From Zingiber officinale (lineage: Eukaryota; Streptophyta; Magnoliopsida; Zingiberales; Zingiberaceae): a DNA stretch of 64,000 bases. The DNA is taken from assembly GCF_018446385.1 (NCBI RefSeq), contig NC_056001.1, forward strand, positions 11,464,672 through 11,528,671, written 5' to 3'. The notes beneath the pieces were generated by a model that did no database searches, was not told where the DNA came from, and saw only the letters and a list, made by a program, of their open reading frames with translations. Each line of letters starts with the position of its first letter. Position 1 is the first letter of the stretch. The translations under genes were made by a program, and so were the position numbers. Below, in pieces: positions 36,917-49,540 of the stretch.

Positions 36917-37960
36917 TTCACAGAGAAGGAAAAGAAAGGATGAGCTCTACCAAAGGAGAAGAATTTTCGATGGCGACGAGGTCGATCGCTCTCCGACTCC
37001 ACCCTCTCGATGGACACGAAACGGAAGAAGAGGCCCCCACGGGCGGGATCAACCGGTTATGACATGGTATTCTTGCAACATGGGTCGGGAGGTCGAAGGT
37101 CTGCGGCAGCAATTGCGATAACATCAATATCTGTCCGTGCTAAACACCTTCGACCGCCATGTCATCATCGGGCCCGTATTCACCGTGATTTACTCCCTCT
37201 CATACTTGTGGGGCCGGGGTGAGGGGGCCGCTGGGCGGCGGGACCCGCCTTTGCAACACGAAACGGAAGAAGAGAGGTTAGAGTTGGGGTTCGAGGAAAA
37301 TTGTAATACTATAAGGGTTTCGATGCAAAGAAAACATACGGTCACGCGTGCGGGTGCGCATCTGGCTTGACGTCACGAGAGAGAGTGGTGTGGAACCGTC
37401 GGATGGGAACAAAAGTAGGAAAATTGTGACGATTGACGCCGTTGGATTGACCTAATCGGCTAAAGTATAATTACGAAGTCGAAGGCTTTTCCCAATCACG
37501 AGGCAGGTAGAAAGGTGGGCAAAGGTTTTTAAATTTCGTTGGTAATTTGATTTTACATTTCAAAAATTATCACGTTTCCTTTTCTTTTGGTTATTATTTA
37601 ACTTTTCTTTTGAAATCAAAGCGCCCAAATTTCATTCTTCGTGTATTTGATTTCATTCTTTTGCTAATTTAGATTAACATTTAATCTCTTATATTTTTTT
37701 CACTCCTATGTTTTTTCTCATTTTCTTCTAAAATTAAATTAAACAGACCGTCTAACTTTATATATTTTTACTTTTAATTTTATTTTTAAAATTTTAATAA
37801 AAAATTTTAAAATATTTAAAAAATTAATAAAACATCAAAAATATTTTTAAATTTTTTTTAACATCTTCTATTTTTTAATATCTAATTATAAAAGAATAAT
37901 AAAATTAATAAATAAAATTAATTTTATTAATAGAAATAAAAATAAAATAAAATAAAAATT
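36917..37960. other. Upstream region of the apyrase gene and spacer
   Basis: The first ~450 bases are GC-rich and should contain the promoter and leader. Beyond about 37540 the sequence is AT-rich with no supported feature. A minus-strand frame at 36918-37127 is open but in a different phase from the apyrase and resembles no protein. Confidence 0.4.
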
Positions 37961-40658
37961 ATCTTGGTGCTTAAATACCAACATCGCTATGGTGCTAGTT
38001 TCTTAAGACCAACATCATAGTGTAATGAAAGTTCTAAATCATTTTTGAGCATTGTTAGGAGGGCCTTAAAATGGTAAGTGAAGGCTTATTTGGACTCAGG
38101 TTTACCTAATAAAACACATAGAATTTGGAATGAGGCGGATCAGAGCTCTCTAGATCCATCAATAAATTTTGACCAAAACTTATTGATAGACCTAAGGGAC
38201 TAGATTTCTAAAATTTTGAAATGAGATGGAAGTGTGGAGTGTGCAAAAGGTAAATATGATGAGAAATCTTGGTTTTGAGTCTCCTACATGAAGTTATAGG
38301 CTCATGTCAATTGGCATAAAATTTGAAACTTTCTAAATCTTCCGAGCAATGCTGAGAATTTTTTACAATGATAACAGAGGTCACCCTTGGACTCCAAGGA
38401 AATATAGAAACATACAAGAGTTGAAATGAGTCTGTTCAGAGTTCTCTAAATCCATCAATAGGTTTTGACCAAACCTATTGATTAATCTAGATGACTTTGA
38501 TTTTTAAAATTTTACAATGAGAAAAAAGTGTGGAGTGTGTAGAAGTATATATGATATTCAATCCTGGTCCAAATACGCAGAATCGAAGTTATGATCATGT
38601 GCAACTAGTACAAACTGTGGTGTTGATTTTCGAAGACCAACACCATACTGGTGTTGATCTTTAAAAACCAGCACCATAGTGGTGTTGGTCTTCAAAAACC
38701 AACACCATAATATTGGTTGTGGGTGAAGCATGTGAGAAGCGGTGACCTGCTCGATAACGTTCTCAATTGCAGAGAGGAGCACGATGACAAGCTTTTGCAG
38801 CAACACTAGCTGCTGCCTTCGCCACCATTGCAACAGCAGGTTGGCTGGAAGAATAAAAAACGCTACTACCGCCACCAGATCCACAAAATGGAAACATAAG
38901 CGTATCACTCAATGATCCCCTCACCTCTATTTTTTTTTCTTCCAATTGTAAACTTGAAAGAGATGAAAATTATAATTTATTCTAGATAAAAAAACATGAA
39001 TAGATATGAATATTCGATATGATTCGATCTTAATGAATGAATAGGATGTTTAAGGAATGTCACATCACATGCTTTTCACATGTAGAAACTCATCCTCGTG
39101 CTCCTCTCTACAGCTGAGAACATCGTCGAGCATGCCACTACTTCTCATATGCTTCACCCACAACCAACATTGTGGTGTTGGTTTCTAAAGATCAACACCA
39201 CTATAGTGCTAGTCTTCGGAAACTAGCATCATGTTATATCGTGAGCACGTGAGAGAGAGAGAGAGTGAATCACGTGATTTTAAAAACGTTCTTTACTTTT
39301 AAAAATACCAAATTTGTAGTGGAAATAAAACTAGGGAATAAAAGCAAGAAAAAGAAAAGACAAGCACTAACACAAATAATTTTTTACTTGCTTCAGAGTC
39401 TTTTGATTTCTACTCCAAAACCCATACTCGTTGAGTGCTTTCATTAAGCAATCACAATCAGTTCAAAAATGAGTTACAAAATTTGAGTACACGAACTGTA
39501 AAATGAAAGATTACCGACAAGAAGAAAGTATGAATATAATTCCTTAATCGTAGATTGTCGGAGCAACTTTTTAGGATCGTCGGAGCCTTCTCGAAGCAGT
39601 GCGCAAAAATAAAAGTTGTAGCAAATGTTGTGTTTAAGCTGCTGGTCGAAGCCTCCTTTTATAGCTCTGTCCAGACGCTTGGACTGTGCTGACGTAGCGA
39701 GCTCTCGTCGAAACTTCATCCATGAAGTTTATCCACCTCCGGGCGCCTGGACCCCTCCCAGGCACCCAAACCCCTCTCGGCGCCCGGATCCCCTCCGGAC
39801 GCCCGAACCCCCTTTGTGGGTTTTGTCAGACGTCGCTCTCCAACTCAACTTATGGATGAGTTTTACTGATCTAGGTACCTGGAGCAGCTCCGAGTGCCCC
39901 AGACTGCCAGCGTGCCTGGCCAGGCACCTGCCAGCCTCATTGAGGCTGGTCCGAGCGCCCGGACAACTCTTTCTCGCCTTTCTTTTTTTGCAAAAAAGAG
40001 TTAGTCCAGACAATCATAATATATTTATCCTGTAAAATAAAGTTAGCATATTAAGAATATGATTGATTTATGACTTAGATCCTATCTTTCCAAGACCAGG
40101 ATCTAGTCATTGTCTCAGTTTAGACTTCCTAAATGTCTCTAAGCTGGATTACGCCTATAGTCCTATCGGGACTCGTCCTTACTGGATCTCTCTTCTCCAG
40201 TAACTTACCTTACTTACCATTTGCATACTTCCTTGATGTCAGGTCCTTTGACCCACCGGACCTTCCTGCCAGATTTCAATCAATCTGGACTTCCTCTTGC
40301 CAGATCTCAACCAATCTAAACTTCATGCCAGCTATCAACTTAGCTGGACTTCCTTCTGCAAGATCTCAACCAATTTACACTTCGTGTCAGCTATCAACTT
40401 AGCTGGACTTCAGTCTGGTATTCCAATCCTCTAGACCCATCAAATTCTACACACTTGGTAAAAAGGTTAGACAAACAACACATCTAACTTCAACCTATTT
40501 ATCATACATCAAAACTTGATTATCAGTGCAACTTGTACCAACACATCACAATATTGGTTCTGACCAACACTCTGCGTTAGTTGGCAAATGATTATAAGTT
40601 CACCTATGTGTATTAGGACCAGGATTGGATACTATATATATCTATACATATTTCTCAC
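37960..40658. mobile_element. Inverted-repeat element with TGGTGTTGGT motifs, split by a solo LTR
   Basis: The left arm (about 38550-38792) matches inverted the right arm (about 39085-39231 plus 40549-40658). Shared parts include CAATCCTGGTCC, TGGTGTTGAT with CGAAGAC, GGTTGTGGGTGAAGCAT and GAGAGGAGCACGA. The solo LTR at 39232-40543 splits the right arm. The outer left part (38040-38610) is a diverged direct duplication of about 300 bp containing CCATCAATA, TTGACCAAA and GTGTGGAGTGTG. The arms enclose a ~290-bp spacer (38793-39084). No transposase. The right side is cut by the copia element at 40659. Confidence 0.65.
39232..40543 (-). mobile_element. Solo LTR (1312 bp), Sirevirus-like family copy 2
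   Basis: On the plus strand it starts TGTTATATCG and ends TTGTACCAACA. Perfect 5-bp duplications CATCA flank it at 39227-39231 and 40544-40548. Minus orientation is shown by the TGTTGGTACAAG start. It is homologous along its length to 6769-8088. The middle is rich in GGCGCCCGG-type motifs. Removing it rejoins the right arm of the surrounding inverted-repeat element, which supports the boundaries. Confidence 0.88.
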
Positions 40659-43600
40659 TGTTGGATTTTACGGGCCGCAAAAACCGCTTTTTGCGTTGCG
40701 GAAACCCCGTAACCCTGCCACGGATCCGTGCGAAGAAATAAAAATTTCATAAAACTTTCACGTACGAGTTTTCTAAGCCTATATCTACTTTAGATCTACA
40801 AGATAAGAATTTACCCTTGATGCGAAGCCCTTCGCTTAATCCCGCTCGTCCATGGTTCGCCAGATCTCGAGAGTATCAAAGTAGATACTCCTCTATGTGT
40901 ATCCACACAAGCAAGAGATGGAGAAGAAATCTTGAGTGTGCTAACACTCCAAGAAGTCTCGGCCAAAGAGGAGGAGAGGGAGAGAAGAAAGCTTGAGGAA
41001 GAAGGAATGAATGAGAATCAATTCTCACTAGTAACTCCCAAAAGTGGTCGGCCACCTTCAAGTGAGAGGTTATATACTCCATGGGATTTCAAGAGTCAAA
41101 AACTCTTGATCTCCCTCATGAGGTGGCACACCATGAAGTGGTTTTGATGATGTGGCACATCATCATTAGCCCACTCAATGTCAACTCACCAATGAGGTGG
41201 CAAATGGTCAAGTCAAACTTGACCCTTCATCTTCCTCTCAAGTCAAGTCAAACTTGACCACTTCTCTCCCATGGTTGATCTAATCTAACCATTGGTTCAA
41301 GTCATTTTTAATTTAATGAATCTCTATTCATTGAATTAAATTGATTCAATGAGTCTAAGTCCAAATTAGACTCATCTAACACATGAACCAAATTGAGTCC
41401 AACTCAATTAGCCTAATTTGGATTACTCTTAATCCAATTTGGTTCATCACATGGACATAATCCTTTAGGTTCATCAAATGAACCTAATCTCCATCTAATT
41501 GCCCTTTGTGTGTGACCCTATAGGTTCTTATAACATTGGCAATGCTCCTAAACTCATTTAGAAGCATAAGTAATGAGCGATATCTAGCAACACATCATTA
41601 CTACCCAAGTTATAAGAATGTTAAGATCCAACATCACCTTGTGACTACTAATTGTGATGCCTCACAATATATGACAAGTGTCCTTCTATCCTTGACATCT
41701 AGATTGATCAATGTGAGGCATAGACCGTGTCATCCTCTAATCAATCTAAATCTTGAACTCCAAGTGGACTCACTCAATCAAATGAGCTCAATATCTCATA
41801 TTGACTTATTTGGGCATGACCATGCACTTCGTGGTCTCACTCTATCAAGAATATCGATATCACTCCCGTCATATAGGAGGGATAGATCTCATCTACATCA
41901 CTCACATCCCTCCGTATAATTTGTTACATACCCAGTAATCGCCTTTATAGTCCACCCAGTTACGAGTAACGTTTGACGAAGTCAAAGTACGTAACTCCTT
42001 ATGTAGGGAACCATGGTGACTTCAGGTCCAAAGACTAGTAGTCATACTAATAGCCACATGAGAAAGTATATGACACTCATATAACGATCCATGATACTTT
42101 CTCATGGCGGGTCATTCAGTATACATTCTCCAATGCATACCCATGTGTCAACTTGATATCTCTATATCCATGACTTGTGAGATCAAGTTATCGAGTTGAC
42201 CTACATGCTAGTCTCGTCGCATTAACATTGTCCCTGAATGTTAATACTTGACTAGGAATGATTAAGAGTAGTGTTCCCTATATCATGATCTCACTATCGA
42301 TTCAACCAATCGATTGATATAGGTAAGAACCTTCTACTAAAGGACGCTATTATACTTAGTTATTTGGCACCAATACAAGTAAGTATAATAACCAAAAATA
42401 AATGTCTTTATTTATATACAAGAATATGATACAACGAGTCCATACAACAATCATCAAATGATTGGCTGTAGAGCTCTAACTAACAATCTCCCACTAGCAC
42501 TAGTGTCAATCAGTGTAGGCTCTAAGGCCTAATGACCTAGTGTGACAATCATGCTTTCTCTGTGCCAAAGCCTTGGTAAAGGGATCTACAATGTTAGCCT
42601 CTGTGGGTACTCTACAAATCTTCACATCTCCTCTCTCGATAATTTCTCGAATGAGATGGAAGCGCCGTAGTATGTGTTTGGTCCGCTGGTGTGAGCGAGG
42701 TTCCTTGGCCTATGCTATCGCTCCATTGTTGTCACAATAGAGCTCTATGGGATCAGTTATGCTAGGAACCACCCCAAGCTCAGTAATTAACTTGTGGATC
42801 CAAACTGCCTCCTTTGCTGCTTCTGATGCAGCAATATACTCGGCCTCTGTTGTAGAATCAGCTACTGTGTCCTGCTTCGAACTCTTCCAGCTCACAGCAC
42901 CACCATTTATGCAAAACACGAACCCCGACTGCGATCGATAATCATCCTGATCGGTCTGAAAGCTGGCATCACTGTAACCCTTTACAGCTAGCTCATCATC
43001 GCCTCCATATATCAAGAAATATTCTTTAGTCCTTCTCAAGTACTTAAGAATATTCTTAACCGCTATCCAGTGACTTTCACCTGGATCTGATTGGTATATG
43101 CTTGTCATGCTCAAAGCATACGAGACATCAGGACGAGTACATAACATGACGTACATGATAGATCCTATGGCTGAAGCATAAGGGATATGATCCATGCGGT
43201 CTCTCTCCTCTCTAGAAGAGGGACTTTGAGTCTTCGAAAGACTCACACCATGTGACATCGGCATAAATCCCTTCTTGGAGTTCTGCATGGCAAACCGAAG
43301 TAATACCTTGTCAATGTATATACTCTGACTTAGGCCAAGCAACCTCTTAGATCTATCTCTATAGATCTGTATGCCTAGAATGCGGGTGACTTCACCTAAG
43401 TCCTTCATTGAGAAACAAGTCTCTAATAAAGTCTTTACAGATTGTAGCAAAGGGATGTTATTGCCAATGAATAGTATGTCATCCACATACAATATAAGAA
43501 AGACAACTGTGTTTCCTACAACCTTTTTGTAGACACAAGGCTCATCTTCATTCTTGATGAAATCAAACTGTTTGATTGCATCATCGAATCGAAGATTCCA

Positions 43601-45665
43601 GCTCCGAGAAGCTTGCTTTAGTCTATAAATGGACCTACGCAGCTTGCATACTCTGCCAGTATGCTGTGGATCTTTAAAACCCTCAGGTTGTGTCATGTAC
43701 ACATCCTCGAGCAGGTTTCCATTCAGAAACGTGATTTTGACATCCATCTGCCATATCTCATAGTCATGGTATGCTGCAATAGCAAGCATGATCCGAATGG
43801 ACTTAAACATCGCTACTGGAGAAAAGGTTTCATCATAGTCAATACCATGAATCTGCTTGAAACCTTTAGCTACCAAGCGACCCTTATAGATAAGTTCATC
43901 CATGTCAGTCTTTCTCTTAAAGACCACTTGCACCCAATGACCCCTTCAGGTGGATCAACCAAAGTCCATACTTGGTTAGTGTACATGGATTCCATCTCGA
44001 ATCTCATGGCCTCTAGCCATTTCTCGGAATCTGGTCTCATCACAGCTTCCTGATAGGCGGTAGGTTCATCCTCAATGAGCACAACGTCATCATGGTCAGA
44101 CAAGAGAAATGAATATCTCTCAGACTGACGACGTACCCTATCAGACCTGCGAAGAGGTAGGTCTACTTGAACTGGTTGTTGTTCCTCAACTCCTTGTGGA
44201 ACAACATCATCCACAACACTTTGTGGTTCCAGTTCAACTTTTATCGAGGCTTCAGTGCTATGATTCACATCTTAAACTTCTTTAAGGTCGAATGTACTCC
44301 AACTAGCCTTTCTAGAAACAAAATCCCTTTCTAGAAATACCCCAGTCTTAGCCACAACTATCTTGTGTTGACTGGGAATGTAGAAGTAATATCCCTTCGT
44401 TTCCTTGGGATATCTAATGAAATAGTACTTGTCGGATTTGGGTCTCAATTTGTCCGAGACTTGACGTCTAACGTAAGCCTCACAACCCCAAATCCTCATA
44501 AAAGACACCTGGGCATCTCTTCCAGTCCATATCCTATATGGTGTCTTTATTACAGCCTTAGATGAAACTCGGTTGAGAATAAAGGTTGCTGTGTCTAGAG
44601 CATAGCCCCAAAGGTACATGGGAAGATCTGTGTGACTCATCATAGACCGTACCATATCTAATAAGGTGCGATTCCTCCTTTCAGATACATCATTCTACTG
44701 TGGTGTTCCAGGAGGAGTGAGTTGGGATAGGATCCCACACTCAGCTAGATAGTCACGAAATTCATGGCTAAGGTATTCTCCACCTCGATCTGATCGAAGT
44801 ATCTTAATACTCTTGTCAAGCTGGTTTTGTACTTCATTCTTGAATTCTTTGAATATTTCAAAGGATTCTGACTTATGTGTCATCAAATACACATAATCAT
44901 ATCTACTGAAGTCATCAGTAAATGTAATGAAGTATCTATAACCACCTCTAACAGTGACATTGAAAGAGTCACATACATCAATATGTATAAGACCTAATAA
45001 GTTAGTCGCTCTCTCACTGTGTCCACTAAAGGGAGTCTTGGTCATCTTGTCTAGAAGGCATGACTCGCATGTCTCATATGATTCAAAATCAAATGAGTCC
45101 AGCAAACCATCTTTATAGAGCTGGGATAAACGTTTGTCATTTATATGACCTAAGCGACAGTGCCCGAGATAGGTTTGGTTCATGTCATTTGACTTGAACC
45201 TCTTGGTACTTATGTTATAGATAGGGTTCTCAAGGTCTAGAATATAGAGTCCGTTCATCAGAGGTGCACTACAATAGAACATATCATTTAAATAAACTGA
45301 AGAACATTTGTTCTTTATTATAAATGAAAAACCTTTCTTGTACAAACAAGAAACTGAAATTATGTTCTTAGTCAAGGCAGTCACATAACAACATTCATCT
45401 AATTCTAGTACAAGCCCAGAGGGTAGAGATAGATAGTAAGTTCCTACTGCAACAGCAGCAACCCGTGCTCCATTGCCTACTCGTAGGTCTATCTCGCCCT
45501 TCATCAATGTTATGCTATTTCTCAGCGCTTGTATATTAGTACAAATGTGAGAAGCACATCCGGTATCTAATACCCACGATGAAGAAATAGAGAGGTTGAC
45601 TTTTATAACATGTATACCTGAAGTAGAAATCTTATTTCTCTTCTTCTTAAGATCGTAGCATGTGA
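40659..45665 (-). mobile_element. Truncated Ty1/copia retrotransposon, 3' LTR plus pol
   Basis: The 3' LTR spans 40659-42485 (1827 bp, TGTT...AACA). A purine-rich tract GTGGGAGAT lies just inside it at about 42486-42494. On the minus strand, from right to left, come a retroviral-type protease motif, integrase, reverse transcriptase with YVDD, and RNase H, in copia order and spanning about 42710-45660. The gag region and the 5' LTR are missing. The element is broken, with at least about three interruptions besides the lost 5' end. The LTR is of the same family as 19739-21422. It is moderately old. Confidence 0.9.
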
Positions 45666-47035
45666 TTCATACCACATGTGCTATGACGACAAGAAGGGTA
45701 GTAGGAGAATGGATCCCTGCTTCTCTACTATATGAGACCCTTGAGATTATAGCTAATCTCGATTTTACTGTAAGTGACTATTTAGCTGTCTACTTGAAGT
45801 TCTGATCAGTGTCTGCTACTTTAGCATGTTTCCTATTGGCTATGGATGATTCGGTCTATGAAGCATAACTAGGAAAGCGACTGATTAGAATGAATGGATT
45901 CTAGCTAAAAAGGAAGATTAAGATTGATTTATATCTGTGACATTTATTTACTGGTACCGGTTATATTTTTAATTCAGTACATAAAATGTAATTATGAATA
46001 ATTTGTTTGATTGGAGGTGTTGAACATGCTCTTGACATATTGTCAATATGAGGGATTAGAGATGTTCATGATGATATAAATAATTTAATCTGGGGTAAAG
46101 GCAAGTCATTTATGTCTTTGATTCGTTCTATGGACATTTATGTCTCTGATTTGTTCTATGGAGCAGCTAAGTAAGGTGTAACAATCTTCTTAGCAATTGA
46201 ATGCTCACTGTGCTTGCTGTCGCACGAACCATTTTCCCTAATGTATGGAATGGATGTTCTGATCTGGTCTTCGTGACTTGATCCTTATAAAGTATGTGTG
46301 ACTTATTTGGTCTTTGTGACTAAATTTTGCTCTGGTCTTCGTGACTTGATCCTCACAAAGTCTTCGTGACTTATTTGATCTTTGTGACTAAATTTTGCTC
46401 TGGTCTTCGTGACTTGATCCTCATAAAGTCTTCGTGACTTATTTGGTATTTGTGACTAAATTTTGCTCTGGTCTTCTTGACTTGATCTTCATAAAGTCTA
46501 CGTGACTTATTTAGTCTTTGTGACTAATTTTGCTTTGGTTTTCGTGACATGATCACCTTGTAGTCTATGTGACTGACATGGTCTATGTGACCATATGGAT
46601 TGACTTGGACGAGTGGGAGATATTAAACATTGCATCAGTTGCAACGTCGGGAAGATGAAGGGGTGTCCATTCACCTTCATCTTCCTCCATTGAAAGCTGC
46701 CATCAAGGCATCGGTTTGTAACCGATGTCTTGCTTGATATATATGATGGCGTCCAAGGCAATTAGTGGAGTGATCGAGGTGAGTAGAAGCTTCACGAAGG
46801 TGATCAGAGAGCAATCGTGATTAGAGGTGTGCGAGCAAAGGGAGAGCATCCAGAGGTTGGGATTTGACTCGTGAACCTTGAAGCGCTTTCCGGCAGCTTC
46901 GTGATCGTGCTTCCGACAACGGCAATCTCTTCATCGACCGGCGTCTTCGGTTGCGGTTCTTCGGGAGATCACTGTGAGTGATTACCGCATTATTTAGATT
47001 TTGTTTCATGCTCTCAAAACTACCAACAGCTGGAC
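45666..47035 (+). mobile_element. 3' remnant of a second copia-like element, with minisatellite
   Basis: The stretch resembles the non-coding tail of a plus-strand copia element. It ends in a purine-rich CGAGTGGGAGAT at about 46610, followed by LTR-like sequence (about 46622-47035) with a TATA-like TATATATGATGG. No coding part is left. It abuts the minus-strand copia element at about 45665, so two truncated elements meet at that junction. Limits are approximate. Confidence 0.5.
46261..46560 (+). repeat. Minisatellite, 68-bp unit, about 4.4 copies
   Basis: The unit reads CTGGTCTTCGTGACTTGATC, then CTCATAAAGTCTTCGTGACT, then TATTTGGTCTTTGTGACTAA, then ATTTTGCT. Each unit itself repeats TTCGTGACTT/TTTGTGACTA. 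Copies differ by a few bases. Confidence 0.88.
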
Positions 47036-47599
47036 AGTCCCTAGCACAAGATTGGAAGCCTGTTTTTAATCCTTCTTCATATTTCAATATGGTGCGATCG
47101 ATTTATCAGTATTTGTGTGTATTTTTTTCTTATCGAATTTGATTGCATTACAAAGTTTTGGAATGTCTTTGAATTTTCCGATTTCAAAGAGTGATGACAA
47201 ATTGAAAACCAAAGTTTAATGAACTACGAACCTTGGTATTGTGAAACACTTATCTTCTCATAGTTACGTTGTCTTTAGATGATTGGATATTTTTTCTATT
47301 AGTTCTAAAGAAAATTATTGCTTTGGATTTATTTTCATTTTCCAAGAGGAGTTTTAGATGATGACGTCTAAAACGGGTGAACACATGGCTGATCGGATGA
47401 ATGAGATACGGTTCATGAGTTCAAGGGTTCATCGTCTTCAGGTTCAGACAAGGAGGATACTTTTTTTCATGATCCTAGATAGAAACATTTATTTGGGAGG
47501 AAAAAACCAGTGCATGCCGTCCTTGGAGGAGGAAAATGTATGTTTCACTCAACAATACTAAATTTATTTTCATTTTCTATCAGTCAGATGTTTGAATGG

Positions 47600-47934
47600 A
47601 GTCTTATTTGTAATTAGGCAACATTTTTTGCGATGAAAAATTTTTATTATAAATTTAGGATAAAAGTATATGTTTGTTGTAGATATAAAATTATGAAATT
47701 TGTAACGAATAAATGTTCATTGCAGATTTGCAACGAATTCTGCGATGAAAATTTAAATTTGTCGTAAAAATTTCCAACGAAAATTATGTATTCGTCGCTA
47801 ACATTTTGCAACGTCATTTTTGGGATGAATAAAATTTCGTCCCAAAATTTGTCGCAAAAAATTTTGCGACGAATTTTTTTTTATCAAATTCGTCTCAAAT
47901 TTCGTCCCTAAATAGCAATTTTTTTTTTATAGTG
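47600..47934. mobile_element. CACTA-like transposon end
   Basis: The right edge reads, on the minus strand, CACTATAAAAAAAAAATTGC. It is followed by many subterminal GACGAA and TTCGTCGC motifs in both orientations, as in CACTA (and some MULE) elements. No matching left terminus was located, so this may be one end of a decayed copy. It lies in intron 1 of the reticulon pseudogene. Confidence 0.5.
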
Positions 47935-48069
47935 TGTCCGTGTTAAAGGTAGGTGGTAAAGATGAATTCAGTAGTAGTATGTGTGAATAATCCTCAATTG
48001 ATTCAAGGTTAAGAATATCGTACCATGCCCAAGATCATCACGAGGGAAGTTAATCATGGTAATCGGAAA

Positions 48070-48192
48070 AACTAGTGCGCAGTGGGAAGAGGTACACGAG
48101 GACCAGGGATTTACGCCTTGACTACCCCACGATTCGAACCCACGATCTCATTAGATAATCTTCTACGCACCAACCACTCCGGCTAACCCACG
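48070..48192 (-). mobile_element. tRNA-derived SINE-like fragment
   Basis: On the minus strand GGAGTGGTTGGTGCG (A-box-like) and GTGGGTTCGAATCGTGG (B-box-like) are spaced as in a tRNA head. A target duplication was not found, so limits are approximate. Confidence 0.55.
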
Positions 48193-48226
48193 ATTTCATT
48201 TCAAGTGGAAAATTTATTTGTTATGT

Positions 48227-48432
48227 GGCAAAAGGCGATTCGTTCGCCCCCAGCGCCTCAGTCAACCCGTCCCTAGGTCAACACGGAGGAGGTAAATCAC
48301 GGGTGGCTACTAGCCATTAGTGCAAATGACAAAGACATGGGAGAGGTTATGCTCGGTCACGCCGAGTTTCGACCCCAAGATCTCATGTGGCAATATCTCA
48401 TGTCTTAACCATCGCACTGTCCCGAGGGGACT
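48227..48432 (-). mobile_element. tRNA-derived SINE with perfect 19-bp target duplication
   Basis: GAAAATTTATTTGTTATGT flanks the 206-bp body at 48208-48226 and 48433-48451. On the minus strand the head reads GTGCGATGGTTAAGACATG (A-box-like) with a B-box-like GGGGTCGAAACTCGG about 40 bases on. The body then continues as an unrelated tail that includes GCGAACGAATCGCC and ends near CTTTTGCC. The perfect duplication suggests a fairly recent insertion into the reticulon pseudogene intron. I cannot name the family. Confidence 0.85.
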
Positions 48433-48849
48433 GAAAATTTATTTGTTATGTATAATCCGAGGGTTGTTCATCTTGTGGAAATTTCTGTTGTTATTTGAGA
48501 TTTCTTTGCACAATTGATGTTTTTCCGGTGAGAATCGATTGATACACTTATTTGATGATTTTTAGATTTTACCTTTCAACTTTCAAGTAAAAAAAGAGTA
48601 CTTGGTCTAGTATTAAAATAAGCAAATGTCAAAACAAGTACTCGGTCAATGCTGTCAAGTCACATGTGTTGATCTCATTAGTGATCTTCAGTATCTGGTA
48701 CTAGTAAAGATGTCGGAGTAGTCATTTCACAATATCACACATTCACACCGTGGTTTATGCCACAGACGAGTTCGTCAAATAATGTCCTGTAAAATGTGAT
48801 ATCATTGTAATTATTGAATGTAAGCATGTTGATCTATGGATAAATTTAC

Positions 48850-49540
48850 ATGCACTCTCTATTAATAAACACAATTTTACATATAGTTTTTATCCATGAA
48901 AAATTTTCTTTTCACTCCCCAGTCAAATATAATTACCTAATTATCCATGATATTTTTAGGTACAAAAAATCCAAAAATCAGTATAAATCCTCTTAAATTC
49001 AGTATATTAAATTAGAATCTAATATATTTTCTATTAAATTGAGTACGATTCTTTTTTCACCTCAAAATATACTCGATTTTAGTTTAATGTACTGAATTTA
49101 ATAGAAAATATACTCGATTTTTAATATAAAGTACTGATTTTAAGAAGAATTATACTCATTTTCGGACTTTTTGTATTCAATTTTTGACTTTTTGTACCTA
49201 AAAAATATGGGTTAATTTCAATAGAAAATATACTCGATTCTAGTATAGAGTATTGGATTATAGTGTAAAGTGCTGAATTTAACAGGAATTATACTTATTT
49301 TTAGACTTTTTATACCTAAAAAATAAGAGGGATAATTTTGATAGAAAATATACTCGATTTTTAATATAAAGTACTAACTTTAAGAAGAATTATACTCGTT
49401 TTCAGACTTTTTGTACTCAATTTTGGACTTTTTGTACCTAAAAAATCTGAGGGGCAATTTAGGTATCAATATTTGCATGAAGGAGTTGAAATAAGTAATA
49501 CTTTACATGTAGGGAGTGGAAACAAAATTTTTTAGGCATG
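48850..49540. mobile_element. AT-rich inverted-repeat element, copy 2
   Basis: The left end (CCATGAAAAATTTTC, TTTTCACTCCC, TTTTTAGGTACAAAAA) matches inverted the right end (TTTGTACCTAAAAAAT, GGGAGTGGAAAC, AAATTTTTTAGGCATG). Inside, AGAAAATATACTCGATT recurs four times and GACTTTTTGTA several times. The motifs link it to 24291-25097. No coding capacity. It lies in intron 1 of the reticulon pseudogene. Confidence 0.65.

Noticed and set aside
36918-37127. Minus-strand frame just upstream of the apyrase, considered as an alternative N-terminus
   Set aside because: It is in a different reading phase, ends in its own stop before the apyrase frame, and shows no splice pair that would join them.
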